DNA from: CAYUCJ01 sp049282265
GTDB taxonomy: Bacteria; Desulfobacterota; DSM-4660; Desulfatiglandales; Desulfatiglandaceae
DNA length: 26,683 nt
Direction of reading: 5' to 3'
Assembly (NCBI GenBank): GCA_049282265.1
Contig: JBAPTR010000303.1
Location: 1 to 26,683, forward strand
Part shown: positions 7,751 through 15,486 of the stretch, one piece after another
Layout: each line of letters starts with the position of its first letter
Numbering within the stretch: the first letter of the stretch is position 1
The notes under the pieces: model-generated
Databases searched by the model: none
What the model was told of the DNA's origin: nothing
The model's input: the letters and a program-made list of their open reading frames with translations, nothing else
Translations under genes and position numbers: made by a program

Positions 7751-9705
7751 AAGAGCCTTCCCACTCGATGTGCTTCAACGATTGCCATATCCGCCTTCCG
7801 GGGGGCTAAGCAATCGCCTATCCGATAGAGTTCCTTAACCTTCCCTTTGAGCGCAAAATAGAGGCCGTCATTAGCAACATTCCCTGCCGCCAAGACCACC
7901 GTATCATATCCTTCAAAATCAATCATTTCGTTGGAATACACGTTCAATCCCTTGACCAGGGTACCCTGGATTTCGAGAACCGCAATATCCGGCGTCACTG
8001 TCACACCCTTTTCCGCAAGTCGCTGTCTTGCCAAATAAAGGTCTTGAAGAGGACCGAGCAGCCCTCCTGCAAAAAGGGAGGGCGTGATTATATGAACAGT
8101 TTTACCAAGGTCGGCAAGAAATTCGGCCGTTCCTGTGCCTTGATGATGTCCGTCAAGATCGATAAACAGGACCTTATCCCCTGCCTCTACTTCACGTTTC
8201 AAAATCTGCTGAGTGTTGACCACCAATGGGTGTGCATATTCACCAGGGAAAGGCTTTTCTTTAGGAATAGAGCCTGTGGCAACGACCACAGCATCAGGTT
8301 CTTCCGCCAAAATGTTTTCGATTGTTGCCTCAACACCCAGGCGCAGGTCAATGTCCAGTTTATTGACCTGACTTATCAACCATCTGGTCACCCCTTCGAT
8401 TTCTTGCCGTCCCGGAACCTTCCCCGCAATGATATTCTGGCCGCCCACTTCATCATTCTTCTCAAACACGATGACATTGTGTTTCCTTAGAGCTGCTACC
8501 CTGGCAATTTCTAAGCCCGCGGGCCCTGCCCCTACAACTACCACCAGTTTGGGAGTATGACAGGGCCTGAGGGTTTCAATGCCTAATTCCTTTTCGTTCC
8601 CGGCAGCCGGATTCTGGATGCATCCAATATCATATCCCAGTCCCATGCGACCAATACAGCCCTGATTACAAGCAATACACTGGCGAATATCGTCTTCCCT
8701 GCCTTCCCGGGCCTTATTTGGCAGCTCGGGGTCGCAGATAAGGGCACGGACCATACTGATCATATCCCCCTGGCCGTCCTCCAGTATTTTTTCCGCCAAG
8801 CGGGGGTCATTAATCCTGTTCGTGCAAAAAACGGGTATATCCACCACAGACCTGATTGCGGCTGACAAGGGGACAGCATAGGCAAGGGGAACGTGCATGG
8901 AGCCTTCCACCAGGAACAAGTGGTGAAAGGTCCCTAGACTGATGTCGATAAAATCAATCAAACCGGTAGCCTCAAGGCGCATTGCAATCTCTTTTGCATC
9001 CTTATTGGTCAATCCCCCTTTTGGATGCATTTCATCAGCATTCAGGCGCACACCAAGTGTAAAATCCGTTCCAATTGCTTCCCGAACTGCACCAATCACT
9101 TCCTGGCAAAAACGGAAACGATTTTCAAAACTCCCACCGTATTCGTCCTTCCGGAAATTAGTCGCGGGAGAGAGAAACTGCCTAATGAGAGAGCTGTGCC
9201 CTAACTGCAACTCAATGCCATCGAATCCACCTTCCACCACATGGGATGCACTCCGGGTAAAATAATCAGTACACTCCTGGATGTCTTCGGTTTCCATCTC
9301 CTTGCAGGTTTCGCGAAAGATGGGGTCTTTGCCTGGGGAAGGTCCCCATACAGGGCGTCTCGATACGCTCCCGTCCCCCTGCATCCCATTGTGATTCAAC
9401 TGGGCAAACATCTTTGTATCAAATTCGTGAATTGTGCGCGTCAGCTTCTGAAAACTTGGAATAACATCCGGATCAAAGGCATCCACCAGTTTTTCATAGG
9501 CGAGGTCCGAGGGATGAACGGTCAGTTCTTCAGTGGTGATCAGGCCGCATCCGCCCTTTGCTCTCTCCCTGTAATAATAAATATGACGTTCGCTTATGCG
9601 ATGATCGACTGAGAGATTTGTCAGGTGGGCCCCAAAATTGATCCGATTTGGCACCACAACTGAACCGATCTTGAAAGGTGAAAAAAGGTATCTATACTCA
9701 CTCAC
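7747..9705 (-). CDS. Mycofactocin-system FadH/OYE family oxidoreductase (copy with full Fe-S motif)
   Basis: This 652-residue protein has the 2,4-dienoyl-CoA reductase (FadH) architecture. An Old Yellow Enzyme TIM barrel binding FMN spans about residues 5-330. A 4Fe-4S site follows with C343, C346, C350 and C362, then an FAD/NAD(P)-binding half with VVGAGPAGLE near 390 and VVATGS. It is a tandem homolog of the upstream gene. Where E. coli FadH has the active-site Tyr (EGYL), this protein reads HSSL by eye, so it is probably not a dienoyl-CoA reductase. The GTG start at 9705 overlaps the previous stop (GTGA), with GGGAG seven bases upstream. Two such FadH/OYE families are known companions of mycofactocin genes. 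The proposed role is electron transfer between mycofactocin and ETF. Confidence 0.85.
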   Translation of the reverse strand: MSEYRYLFSPFKIGSVVVPNRINFGAHLTNLSVDHRISERHIYYYRERAKGGCGLITTEELTVHPSDLAYEKLVDAFDPDVIPSFQKLTRTIHEFDTKMFAQLNHNGMQGDGSVSRRPVWGPSPGKDPIFRETCKEMETEDIQECTDYFTRSASHVVEGGFDGIELQLGHSSLIRQFLSPATNFRKDEYGGSFENRFRFCQEVIGAVREAIGTDFTLGVRLNADEMHPKGGLTNKDAKEIAMRLEATGLIDFIDISLGTFHHLFLVEGSMHVPLAYAVPLSAAIRSVVDIPVFCTNRINDPRLAEKILEDGQGDMISMVRALICDPELPNKAREGREDDIRQCIACNQGCIGRMGLGYDIGCIQNPAAGNEKELGIETLRPCHTPKLVVVVGAGPAGLEIARVAALRKHNVIVFEKNDEVGGQNIIAGKVPGRQEIEGVTRWLISQVNKLDIDLRLGVEATIENILAEEPDAVVVATGSIPKEKPFPGEYAHPLVVNTQQILKREVEAGDKVLFIDLDGHHQGTGTAEFLADLGKTVHIITPSLFAGGLLGPLQDLYLARQRLAEKGVTVTPDIAVLEIQGTLVKGLNVYSNEMIDFEGYDTVVLAAGNVANDGLYFALKGKVKELYRIGDCLAPRKADMAIVEAHRVGRLL

Positions 9706-11690
9706 AGTATTTCTCCCACTTTTTTTCCTTCCAGAATAGCCATATCGATCCCTCTGGGGGCCACACAATCCCCAATACGGTAAAGTTCCTTCATCTGGCC
9801 TTTTAGCTGTTTATAAAGGCGATCCACCACCTCATTGCCCATATCGAGGACGATTGTGTCATACCCATCAAGAACGAGAGGCTCATTTGTGTAGATGTAG
9901 TGTGCCTTCGCCCTCTTGTCATCAATCTCATCTAAAACTACATCGGTGGTAAATGTGACACCCTTTTGGAGTAACCGCTGCCGGGTCAAATACAGGTCTC
10001 CTAAAGGGCCTAGTTCGACACCGACAAAAAGATCGCTTGTAATCATATCCACCCTTTTGCCTTGATCCGCCAACAGTTCAACTGTTGCCGTGGCATGGTG
10101 CCCTCCATTTTCATCAATAAAAAGGACCCTAGCACCAATAGGCATTCCATCCGCCAAGACTTCATGAACGTTGAGGACTAATGGGGGGCCATATTCGCCG
10201 GCCACAGGTCTTGGGTGAGGTTTTGAGCCGGTGGCAACAATCACCGCATCCGGCTTTTCCCGCAAAACAAATTGTTGGGTCACCTCGATTCCGGTGATGA
10301 TCGGCACCTTAAGCCTCTCCAGCATATGTTGAAGATAGCGAATGATTTCTCCCATTCCAAGCCTACCCGCCCCTTTGGTGGCGAGATTGACCTGTCCACC
10401 AATGACATCCTCTTTCTCGTAAACGGTGACCTTATGCCCTTTCTCGCGGGCCACCAAAGCTGCCTCCAGTCCTGCAGGACCCGCACCCACTACCATCACG
10501 CGCTTTTGGATTATAGACTTCCGATTTCTGCTTTCCCGTTCTTCTGCTTTTCCATTTTTACCTTCCGACTTTTCGCTTTCAAATTCCTCATTTCCCACGT
10601 CCGGGTTCTGGATGCAGCTCAATGTCTTGAACCGGGTTACCCGACCGATGCAACCCTCGTTGTCCCTCACACAATATCGGATATCTTTGACTCTCCCCTC
10701 CCTAGCCTTTTTGGGAGCATCTGGGTCACAGATCAGGCTGCGTACCAGGCCAACGGCATCTGCATGGCCTTCTGACAGGATATCTTCGGCCATCTGCGGA
10801 AAATCGACCTGGTGACTTGCTATAACCGGAATGGTTACTGCCTTTTTCATCTCTTCCGCTGTTTCAATAGTAAACCCGGGGGCCGTATGCATGGAAGGAA
10901 AGATAAGATAAAGATTATAATAGGTACCTACCGTTACATTAATAAAGTCTACGTGCCCTTCAGTCTCAAACTGTTGCACAAACTGCCGCGATTCCTCAAG
11001 GGTTATCGCCCCCCAGAACTTCTCATCCGCGCAGAGTCGGATGCCAACAGTGAAATCATCTCCCACTGCCTTCCGGACCCCATCAATCACTTCCAGCGGC
11101 AGCCGCATCCGGTTTTCCAAGGTGCCGCCGTAGTCATCCTGACGAAAGTTGCTCAAAGGAGACAAAAACTGCCGCAGCAAAGATTCAGGTCCCATGTCAA
11201 TTTCAAGGCCGTCAAATCCGCCATCTCTTGCCAGGACCGCTGCCCGTGAAGAAGCCTCTACTAGGACGGCCATATCTTCCACTTCCATTGCTTTGGCCGT
11301 CTCACCAAATGCAATGTCAGAGATGGCCGATGGCCCCCATACGGCCTGACGGGTTATGGCCCCGTTGCTCTGAAATCCATAGTGACAAAGCTGGGCAAAG
11401 ACACGGGTCCCAAATTCATGGACCGCAGTGGTGAGTTTCCGGTAATCCTGGACCACGTCAGGTCTGTAGGCGTCAATAAGTGTAGCCCATGGCCGGTCAT
11501 TCTGGTGAATACAGAGCTCACCGAGTATAATAAGACCGCAACCGCCTTGGGCTCTCCTGCGGTAGTAGGCCACATGGCGGTCAGTAAAGCGGCCTTTCTG
11601 GGAAAAATTGGTTCGATGTGCAAGGAAACAGACGCGGTTGGGCAGAGACACCTTCCCAAAACTCATAGGATTGAACAGATGATCAAACAT
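9702..11690 (-). CDS. Mycofactocin-system FadH/OYE family oxidoreductase (copy with altered Fe-S motif)
   Basis: This 662-residue protein has the same plan as its neighbour: FMN-binding OYE barrel, Fe-S segment, then an FAD/NAD(P) domain with VVGAGPAGLE near residue 400. Two oddities stand out. The Fe-S motif reads C340-x2-D343-x3-C347-x11-C359, so the second Cys of the usual four is Asp. A charged linker at residues 367-396, rich in Glu, Ser and Lys, interrupts the join between the halves. The FadH active-site Tyr position also reads Ser (GPESLL). The ATG at 11690 overlaps the end of mftC by eight bases, and there is no good Shine-Dalgarno site, which suggests translational coupling. This direct coupling to mftC strongly ties the OYE pair to mycofactocin. 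Confidence 0.85.
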   Translation of the reverse strand: MFDHLFNPMSFGKVSLPNRVCFLAHRTNFSQKGRFTDRHVAYYRRRAQGGCGLIILGELCIHQNDRPWATLIDAYRPDVVQDYRKLTTAVHEFGTRVFAQLCHYGFQSNGAITRQAVWGPSAISDIAFGETAKAMEVEDMAVLVEASSRAAVLARDGGFDGLEIDMGPESLLRQFLSPLSNFRQDDYGGTLENRMRLPLEVIDGVRKAVGDDFTVGIRLCADEKFWGAITLEESRQFVQQFETEGHVDFINVTVGTYYNLYLIFPSMHTAPGFTIETAEEMKKAVTIPVIASHQVDFPQMAEDILSEGHADAVGLVRSLICDPDAPKKAREGRVKDIRYCVRDNEGCIGRVTRFKTLSCIQNPDVGNEEFESEKSEGKNGKAEERESRNRKSIIQKRVMVVGAGPAGLEAALVAREKGHKVTVYEKEDVIGGQVNLATKGAGRLGMGEIIRYLQHMLERLKVPIITGIEVTQQFVLREKPDAVIVATGSKPHPRPVAGEYGPPLVLNVHEVLADGMPIGARVLFIDENGGHHATATVELLADQGKRVDMITSDLFVGVELGPLGDLYLTRQRLLQKGVTFTTDVVLDEIDDKRAKAHYIYTNEPLVLDGYDTIVLDMGNEVVDRLYKQLKGQMKELYRIGDCVAPRGIDMAILEGKKVGEIL
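10503..10592. repeat. Low-complexity tract encoding the OYE2 interdomain linker
   Basis: On the plus strand this is a run of CTTCC, TTTCC and CTTTC-like units. It keeps the reading frame and encodes the Glu/Ser/Lys-rich linker between the Fe-S and FAD parts of the OYE protein. The paralog has a much shorter and unrelated join here. It resembles the tract at 7690-7750, which suggests that an intergenic-type repeat expanded or inserted in frame. Confidence 0.4.
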
Positions 11691-12717
11691 AGCTGTTTTT
11701 GTTGTGGAGATCCATTTTGAGATTCATAAAACATTCGGGGTCGGGCATGTTGATATCGTGATAGGTGTGATAGGCCATTGCCGGACATCCCCCGCGACAT
11801 ATCTCAAATCGGGCGCAAGTCATGCACGTTTCCACATTCAGGTTACGAAACTGCGCAAATACCATGGAATTATTCCACATGTCCTTAAAGGCCTTTTCTC
11901 GAATGTTCCCTGCGAGGAAAGGCCTCTCCTGGAGAAAGGCACAGGGGTAGACATCCCCGTTGGGTGAGATGCAGCAGGTCATCTTGGCAGCACCGCACAT
12001 ATCAAGGCCTTTTCTTCGCCTGCTCTCTGAAGTGAGGCAGAAAAAAGAATCCCCGGTGCGAACCAAATCATGCCGGTCCAGCCATTCAGCAAATGCCTCC
12101 AACTGGTCCTTGTCCGGGCCAAGGGTATCTTTGCTCTTTTTGCCTCTGCCGGACGGACGAAAACGGGAAACCCGAAGTTCAGCGCCATATTCTCCTGCCA
12201 TATCCCTTAACGTATCCAATTGGTGATAATTGGTGCGGGTAAGCACGGTGTTTATACTGAAGGCAACTCCGTGTCGCGCAAGGCATTCAATTGCATTCAG
12301 AATTTTTCCATATGTTCCTTTGCCACGAATTGGATCGTTCACTTCAGGAGTAGCCCCATCGAGGCTCACCTGTAGGTAGAGCATTTTGAGTTTGGATAAC
12401 TGTCTAGCCAATTCATGATTTATCAACAGCCCGTTGGTGCTCACGCAGGTCACCAACCCCTTTTCATGTGCATAGGAAAGGAGATCCGGAAAGTCCTCGC
12501 GAATAAACGGCTCACCTCCACCGATATTGACTTGAAATACATTGAGATCGGTCAACTGGTCTACCAGTCGACGGCATTCCCGGGTCGTAAGTTCATCCTC
12601 CAGTGCCGCACCTGCATCAGAAAGACAGTGGGCGCAATGAAGATTGCACTTTAACGTGATTTCCCACGTGACATTGACCGGAGCCCTTAGACCCACTTTG
12701 GCCATTTTAGCGCTCAA
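11683..12717 (-). CDS. mftC: Mycofactocin radical SAM maturase MftC
   Basis: MftC acts on the C-terminal Val-Tyr of MftA, decarboxylating the Tyr and then cross-linking the two residues. The 344-residue protein has the radical SAM motif C24-x3-C28-x2-C31 (KCNLHCAHC), then NIGGGEPF. A C-terminal SPASM domain follows with CGAAKMTCCISPNGDVYPC and CMTCARFEICRGGCPA, which bind two auxiliary clusters. The TTG at 12717 has AAGGGG six bases upstream and overlaps the end of mftB; ATG at 12705 is the alternative. The position directly after mftA and mftB, and the IDGICGVY tail of the peptide, separate it from other SPASM maturases such as PqqE. Confidence 0.92.
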   Translation of the reverse strand: MSAKMAKVGLRAPVNVTWEITLKCNLHCAHCLSDAGAALEDELTTRECRRLVDQLTDLNVFQVNIGGGEPFIREDFPDLLSYAHEKGLVTCVSTNGLLINHELARQLSKLKMLYLQVSLDGATPEVNDPIRGKGTYGKILNAIECLARHGVAFSINTVLTRTNYHQLDTLRDMAGEYGAELRVSRFRPSGRGKKSKDTLGPDKDQLEAFAEWLDRHDLVRTGDSFFCLTSESRRRKGLDMCGAAKMTCCISPNGDVYPCAFLQERPFLAGNIREKAFKDMWNNSMVFAQFRNLNVETCMTCARFEICRGGCPAMAYHTYHDINMPDPECFMNLKMDLHNKNSYV

Positions 12718-12982
12718 TGATCACCCCTTTTTCCTTCAACTGTTCAAGTCTTTTCCCGATCACCGATACAACCTCCTTCCGCACAGATTGATTATCCCCA
12801 TCCCCCTCCAGCCATTCAGCGAAGCTCAGGTCACTCCCGAAAAACGAACTGTCCAGCAATTCTCCAGATGACAGAAAGTACAGGCGCGGTCCTTTCATGG
12901 TATAAAAAAGCAGTCCGAAGTTCTCTTCCCTTACCTGCGTCCCCGGGGCCAGTGCGTAGCTTTTTGCCATTGTTGATCCCAT
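12707..12982 (-). CDS. mftB: Mycofactocin peptide chaperone MftB
   Basis: MftB is a small PqqD-like (RRE) protein that binds the MftA precursor and presents it to MftC. This 91-residue protein has the expected pattern: YALAPGTQVREENFGLLFY near the N-terminus, then LYFLSSGELLDS, then a charged helix ending KGVIIER. It begins ten bases after the mftA stop, and its end overlaps the TTG start of mftC. Two ATG codons are possible, at 12982 and 12970. The second has GGGA six bases upstream and may be the true start. Confidence 0.88.
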   Translation of the reverse strand: MGSTMAKSYALAPGTQVREENFGLLFYTMKGPRLYFLSSGELLDSSFFGSDLSFAEWLEGDGDNQSVRKEVVSVIGKRLEQLKEKGVIIER

Positions 12983-12991
12983 GGGCTATCT

Positions 12992-13120
12992 CTAATAAAC
13001 CCCGCATATACCATCAATGGCCATTTCTTCAAGTTCAATTTCTTCAGTTAAAAATATTTCATCCAGTTTATCTTCCTGGTCTTTCTCGTCTCTTTTAACA
13101 TCTATCCTCTTGTCTTTCAT
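12992..13120 (-). CDS. mftA: Mycofactocin precursor peptide MftA
   Basis: This is a 42-residue peptide too short for most gene callers. The N-terminal leader is highly charged (KDKRIDVKRDEKDQEDK), the middle is acidic (EEIELEEMA), and the C-terminus is IDGICGVY, the hallmark of mycofactocin precursors, whose last Val-Tyr pair becomes the redox cofactor. The ATG at 13120 is preceded by two in-frame TGA codons, so it cannot start earlier, and by GAGGTG nine bases upstream. mftB and mftC follow at once. The leader is somewhat longer than that of the mycobacterial peptide (about 30 residues), as far as I recall. I see no strong promoter of its own in the 74 bases upstream. Confidence 0.95.
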   Translation of the reverse strand: MKDKRIDVKRDEKDQEDKLDEIFLTEEIELEEMAIDGICGVY

Positions 13121-13194
13121 TCTTCATCACACCTCGTGTTTATAGAAAATAGAGTGCTCAGGACCTAGCCATATGGTTTTTATAAAGAGTTGAT

Positions 13195-13434
13195 TTATCC
13201 TCCAAAAACGGATTGAGAAACCTGGACTGAACACCCCTTTTCCAATGCATCATTGAATTTCACGACTCGGCCTTTCATAACAACGACATACTTTTGGGTT
13301 TCGGGTATTTCCAGATGGGCTAGGAGATCTCTTACCGTTGCTCCGTCCGGAATCTCAATGTCCATACCTCGCTCAAGGTTGTACCCGGGGAAATGTTGCC
13401 CCAAAGTTCCGAATAATCTAACCTTGACTATCAT
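13195..13434 (-). CDS. MoaD/ThiS-like sulfur carrier protein
   Basis: This 79-residue beta-grasp protein opens with MIVKVRLFGTL, contains a DGATVRDLLAHL helix, and ends in the Gly-Gly needed for adenylation and thiocarboxylation (SVFGG). MoaD proteins supply sulfur for molybdopterin. Genes for such small carriers often sit beside tungsten aldehyde oxidoreductases, and this one begins eight bases after the AOR stop. It probably serves maturation of the AOR cofactor. There is no good Shine-Dalgarno site, so it is probably coupled to the AOR. No other molybdopterin gene is in the window. A role in mycofactocin maturation cannot be excluded, since mftA follows after 74 bases. Confidence 0.85.
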   Translation of the reverse strand: MIVKVRLFGTLGQHFPGYNLERGMDIEIPDGATVRDLLAHLEIPETQKYVVVMKGRVVKFNDALEKGCSVQVSQSVFGG

Positions 13435-13442
13435 TTTTGTTA

Positions 13443-15161
13443 TTAAAAGCTGAAGGTGCTGTCCATCTCCTCGTCGGTGATCGCAACGACAGTGTTATGA
13501 GGAGGTAGCGGCTCTTCATAAAAAAACTTTGGCAACCGATCGTCTTCTTTAGTGAAACCAGCCTTCTGGTTAAATTCCCGCTCTGCTTTCAAGACCCGGA
13601 TCCCTAACGCCGGTATGTCGTCAGGCCCAAGCTTTGTGCCAAATTTGGCATTCATCGCCTTTAAAAATGCCTCTCCGCCCTCCGGAGTTGTCAATGCAAG
13701 GCTCGCGAGAAGGCAAAGACCTGTGCAGTCCACAGCGGCCATGGCAATCTGGGTATTACGGGAGGCTTCGACCTGGCCTTCAGGCTTTAGTGGGTCGAGC
13801 GCCCCACTCATATATTCCCCAATAACATTTCCTGCCGTGTGATCTGCACCCATGGGAGAAGTGGCATAGGTAACAGCGTTTCCCTGCATAGCTCTTGGAT
13901 CATATGCTGCAATGCTCTGTCCCTTCACCACCGGTACTCGTTCATGGTTGAAATGTTTCCCAACTGCAGCCGGACCCTGACCCAAGATCCTGCCAAACTC
14001 CGTGGCCTTGCCAATTTCCTCAACCATCTCAATGGCTGCTTGACCATCTCCAAAGCTCTTGTATCCTGCATCCATTGCCACGGCCAGTGCCACGCCGGTA
14101 CTCATGGTATCAATGCCGATGTTATCGCAAAGGAAGTCCAATTGGGCAATTGTGTCTAAATCATTTATCCCGGTCATGCCACCCATTGACCAGATCGTCT
14201 CGTACTCCAATGATCCGGTCACATACTTGCCTTCTTTGTTCACGAATTCATTTGAGCAGTGAACAATACACAGAGAACATCCCATATGGGTCGGCTTGCC
14301 TCCCCGTTCCTGAATGATCTGGGCCATGGTTTCACCGCTGACTTTCTCCCAGCCATCCATCACCCCTTTTGTCGCGTTTAAGCTTGGGAAAGCTCCCATG
14401 GAATTAACAGGGGCTATCAGGCCTGCGGTACCAAGGGCAGGGAGCATTTGACCGCTGAAAGGATGATCTTTAATCGCCTTCGCAAATGCCTTTGCTGCTT
14501 CTTTAAAGGTATCCGGATTGGCAATCGCATCAGCACTCTTACCACCCTGGGCCACAATTATGGCCTTGAGCCCTTTACTTCCCATGACAGCACCTAACCC
14601 CCCGCGGCCGGCTGCCCGGCAGGGCCGTCCATCCACATCAGAAGACTGAATGGATGCTACAGGTAATAAGTCCTCGCCTGCCGGCCCTATGCAAAGCACT
14701 GAACTCTTTTTTCCGTAGGTCTCAAGCAATTTCTCCACAGAAGCATAGGTTCTCATGCCTTTATATTTTTTAGCTGGAATGAGATTCGCATCCCCATTTT
14801 CATCAATCCTGAGGATGGATAGCTCTCCTTTTGGAGGTTGGCCTTCAAAGACTATCGCTGTGATGCCCAAACGGCCGAGGGCAGCAGCAACAGTGCCACC
14901 TGCATTGCTTTCCTTTATTGTCCCCGTCAAAGGACTTTTTGCCCCTATTGATACCCTGCTCGTGTTCACCAAATTCGTTCCACTGAGAAGGCCAGGAGCT
15001 ACAATAATTTTGTTTTGAGGACCAAGTGGGTCACATGTTGGTGGCACCTCCGCATTGATCATTATGGAAGTAAGGCCCCTGCCCCCCAGCCCGATATATA
15101 CCTGTGGTACATCTTCCACATTTATTTCTTTATCATGCATGTTGACTCTTAGAAACTTCAT
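13443..15161 (-). CDS. Tungsten-type aldehyde:ferredoxin oxidoreductase family enzyme
   Basis: The 572-residue protein belongs to the AOR family, which oxidises aldehydes to carboxylic acids at a tungsten-bis-pterin site. The N-terminal domain shows GLGGRGLTS and the GRGGLGAVMGSKGLKAI block. The 4Fe-4S ligands are C295, C298, C302 and C483 (the last in DCTGLCLL). Glu320 and His441 lie where the family has active-site acid and base residues, judged by eye. The ATG at 15161 has GGGGG just upstream. It is slightly shorter than the archaeal enzymes (about 600). Its place between an alcohol dehydrogenase and the mycofactocin genes suggests that it removes the aldehyde made by the dehydrogenase. 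The substrate is not known. Confidence 0.9.
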   Translation of the reverse strand: MKFLRVNMHDKEINVEDVPQVYIGLGGRGLTSIMINAEVPPTCDPLGPQNKIIVAPGLLSGTNLVNTSRVSIGAKSPLTGTIKESNAGGTVAAALGRLGITAIVFEGQPPKGELSILRIDENGDANLIPAKKYKGMRTYASVEKLLETYGKKSSVLCIGPAGEDLLPVASIQSSDVDGRPCRAAGRGGLGAVMGSKGLKAIIVAQGGKSADAIANPDTFKEAAKAFAKAIKDHPFSGQMLPALGTAGLIAPVNSMGAFPSLNATKGVMDGWEKVSGETMAQIIQERGGKPTHMGCSLCIVHCSNEFVNKEGKYVTGSLEYETIWSMGGMTGINDLDTIAQLDFLCDNIGIDTMSTGVALAVAMDAGYKSFGDGQAAIEMVEEIGKATEFGRILGQGPAAVGKHFNHERVPVVKGQSIAAYDPRAMQGNAVTYATSPMGADHTAGNVIGEYMSGALDPLKPEGQVEASRNTQIAMAAVDCTGLCLLASLALTTPEGGEAFLKAMNAKFGTKLGPDDIPALGIRVLKAEREFNQKAGFTKEDDRLPKFFYEEPLPPHNTVVAITDEEMDSTFSF

Positions 15162-15486
15162 ACTTCCCCCCTTTCTGTATCCGATAAGCTGAAAGGCTTG
15201 AGTAAACTCCTCAGTTAGTCTTCTTGATGCGAGAAGAAATTATATTTCCCCGGTCGGAAAGAGGACAGAATTTTTGAGGATACAAAATTGATGGAATCGT
15301 AAAAAGTCACAAAACCGTCATGCCGGGCTTGACCCGGCATCCAGAACATATTGAAATCGCTGGATTCCCGCCTTCGCGGGAATGACGAAAATGCGTGCTT
15401 TCAGACTTTTTACGAGTTTGTCAAAATTGTCCTGTCCCCTTTCTTTCCCGCTTTGAAATCAAACAACATATTGATTTCATCGACCT
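15162..15486. other. Intergenic region with nested inverted repeats
   Basis: This 325-base gap between the AOR and alcohol dehydrogenase genes contains no gene that I can support. Its centre is the MITE-like element at 15297-15415. Around it lies an outer imperfect inverted pair: 15257-15277 (GAAAGAGGACAG and on) and 15421-15443 (ending CCTGTCCCCTTTC). The AGGACAG/CTGTCCCC theme is common near REP-type repeats. I found no convincing promoter for the AOR gene here. Confidence 0.6.
15297..15415. repeat. REP/MITE-like palindromic element, 119 bp
   Basis: The ends are a 12-bp perfect inverted repeat, TCGTAAAAAGTC at 15297-15308 and GACTTTTTACGA at 15404-15415. Inside are two perfect 8-bp hairpins: ATGCCGGG/CCCGGCAT with loop CTTGA (15320-15340), and ATTCCCGC/GCGGGAAT with loop CTTC (15364-15383). 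CGTCAT (15316-15321) and ATGACG (15382-15387) also pair across the centre. This is the classical form of a dispersed palindromic repeat. No transposase is encoded, so it would be moved in trans. It could also act as an mRNA processing or attenuation site between the two genes. Confidence 0.85.

Noticed and set aside
12992..13120. PQQ precursor (PqqA-like) as an alternative reading of the small peptide
   Set aside because: PqqA has an internal Glu-x3-Tyr; this peptide instead ends in GVY with an IDGIC block and is followed by mftB/mftC-type genes.
15321..15340. GG-N10-GC spacing resembling a second sigma-54 promoter
   Set aside because: It falls in the palindromic repeat arm and lacks the TGGC and TTGC context.
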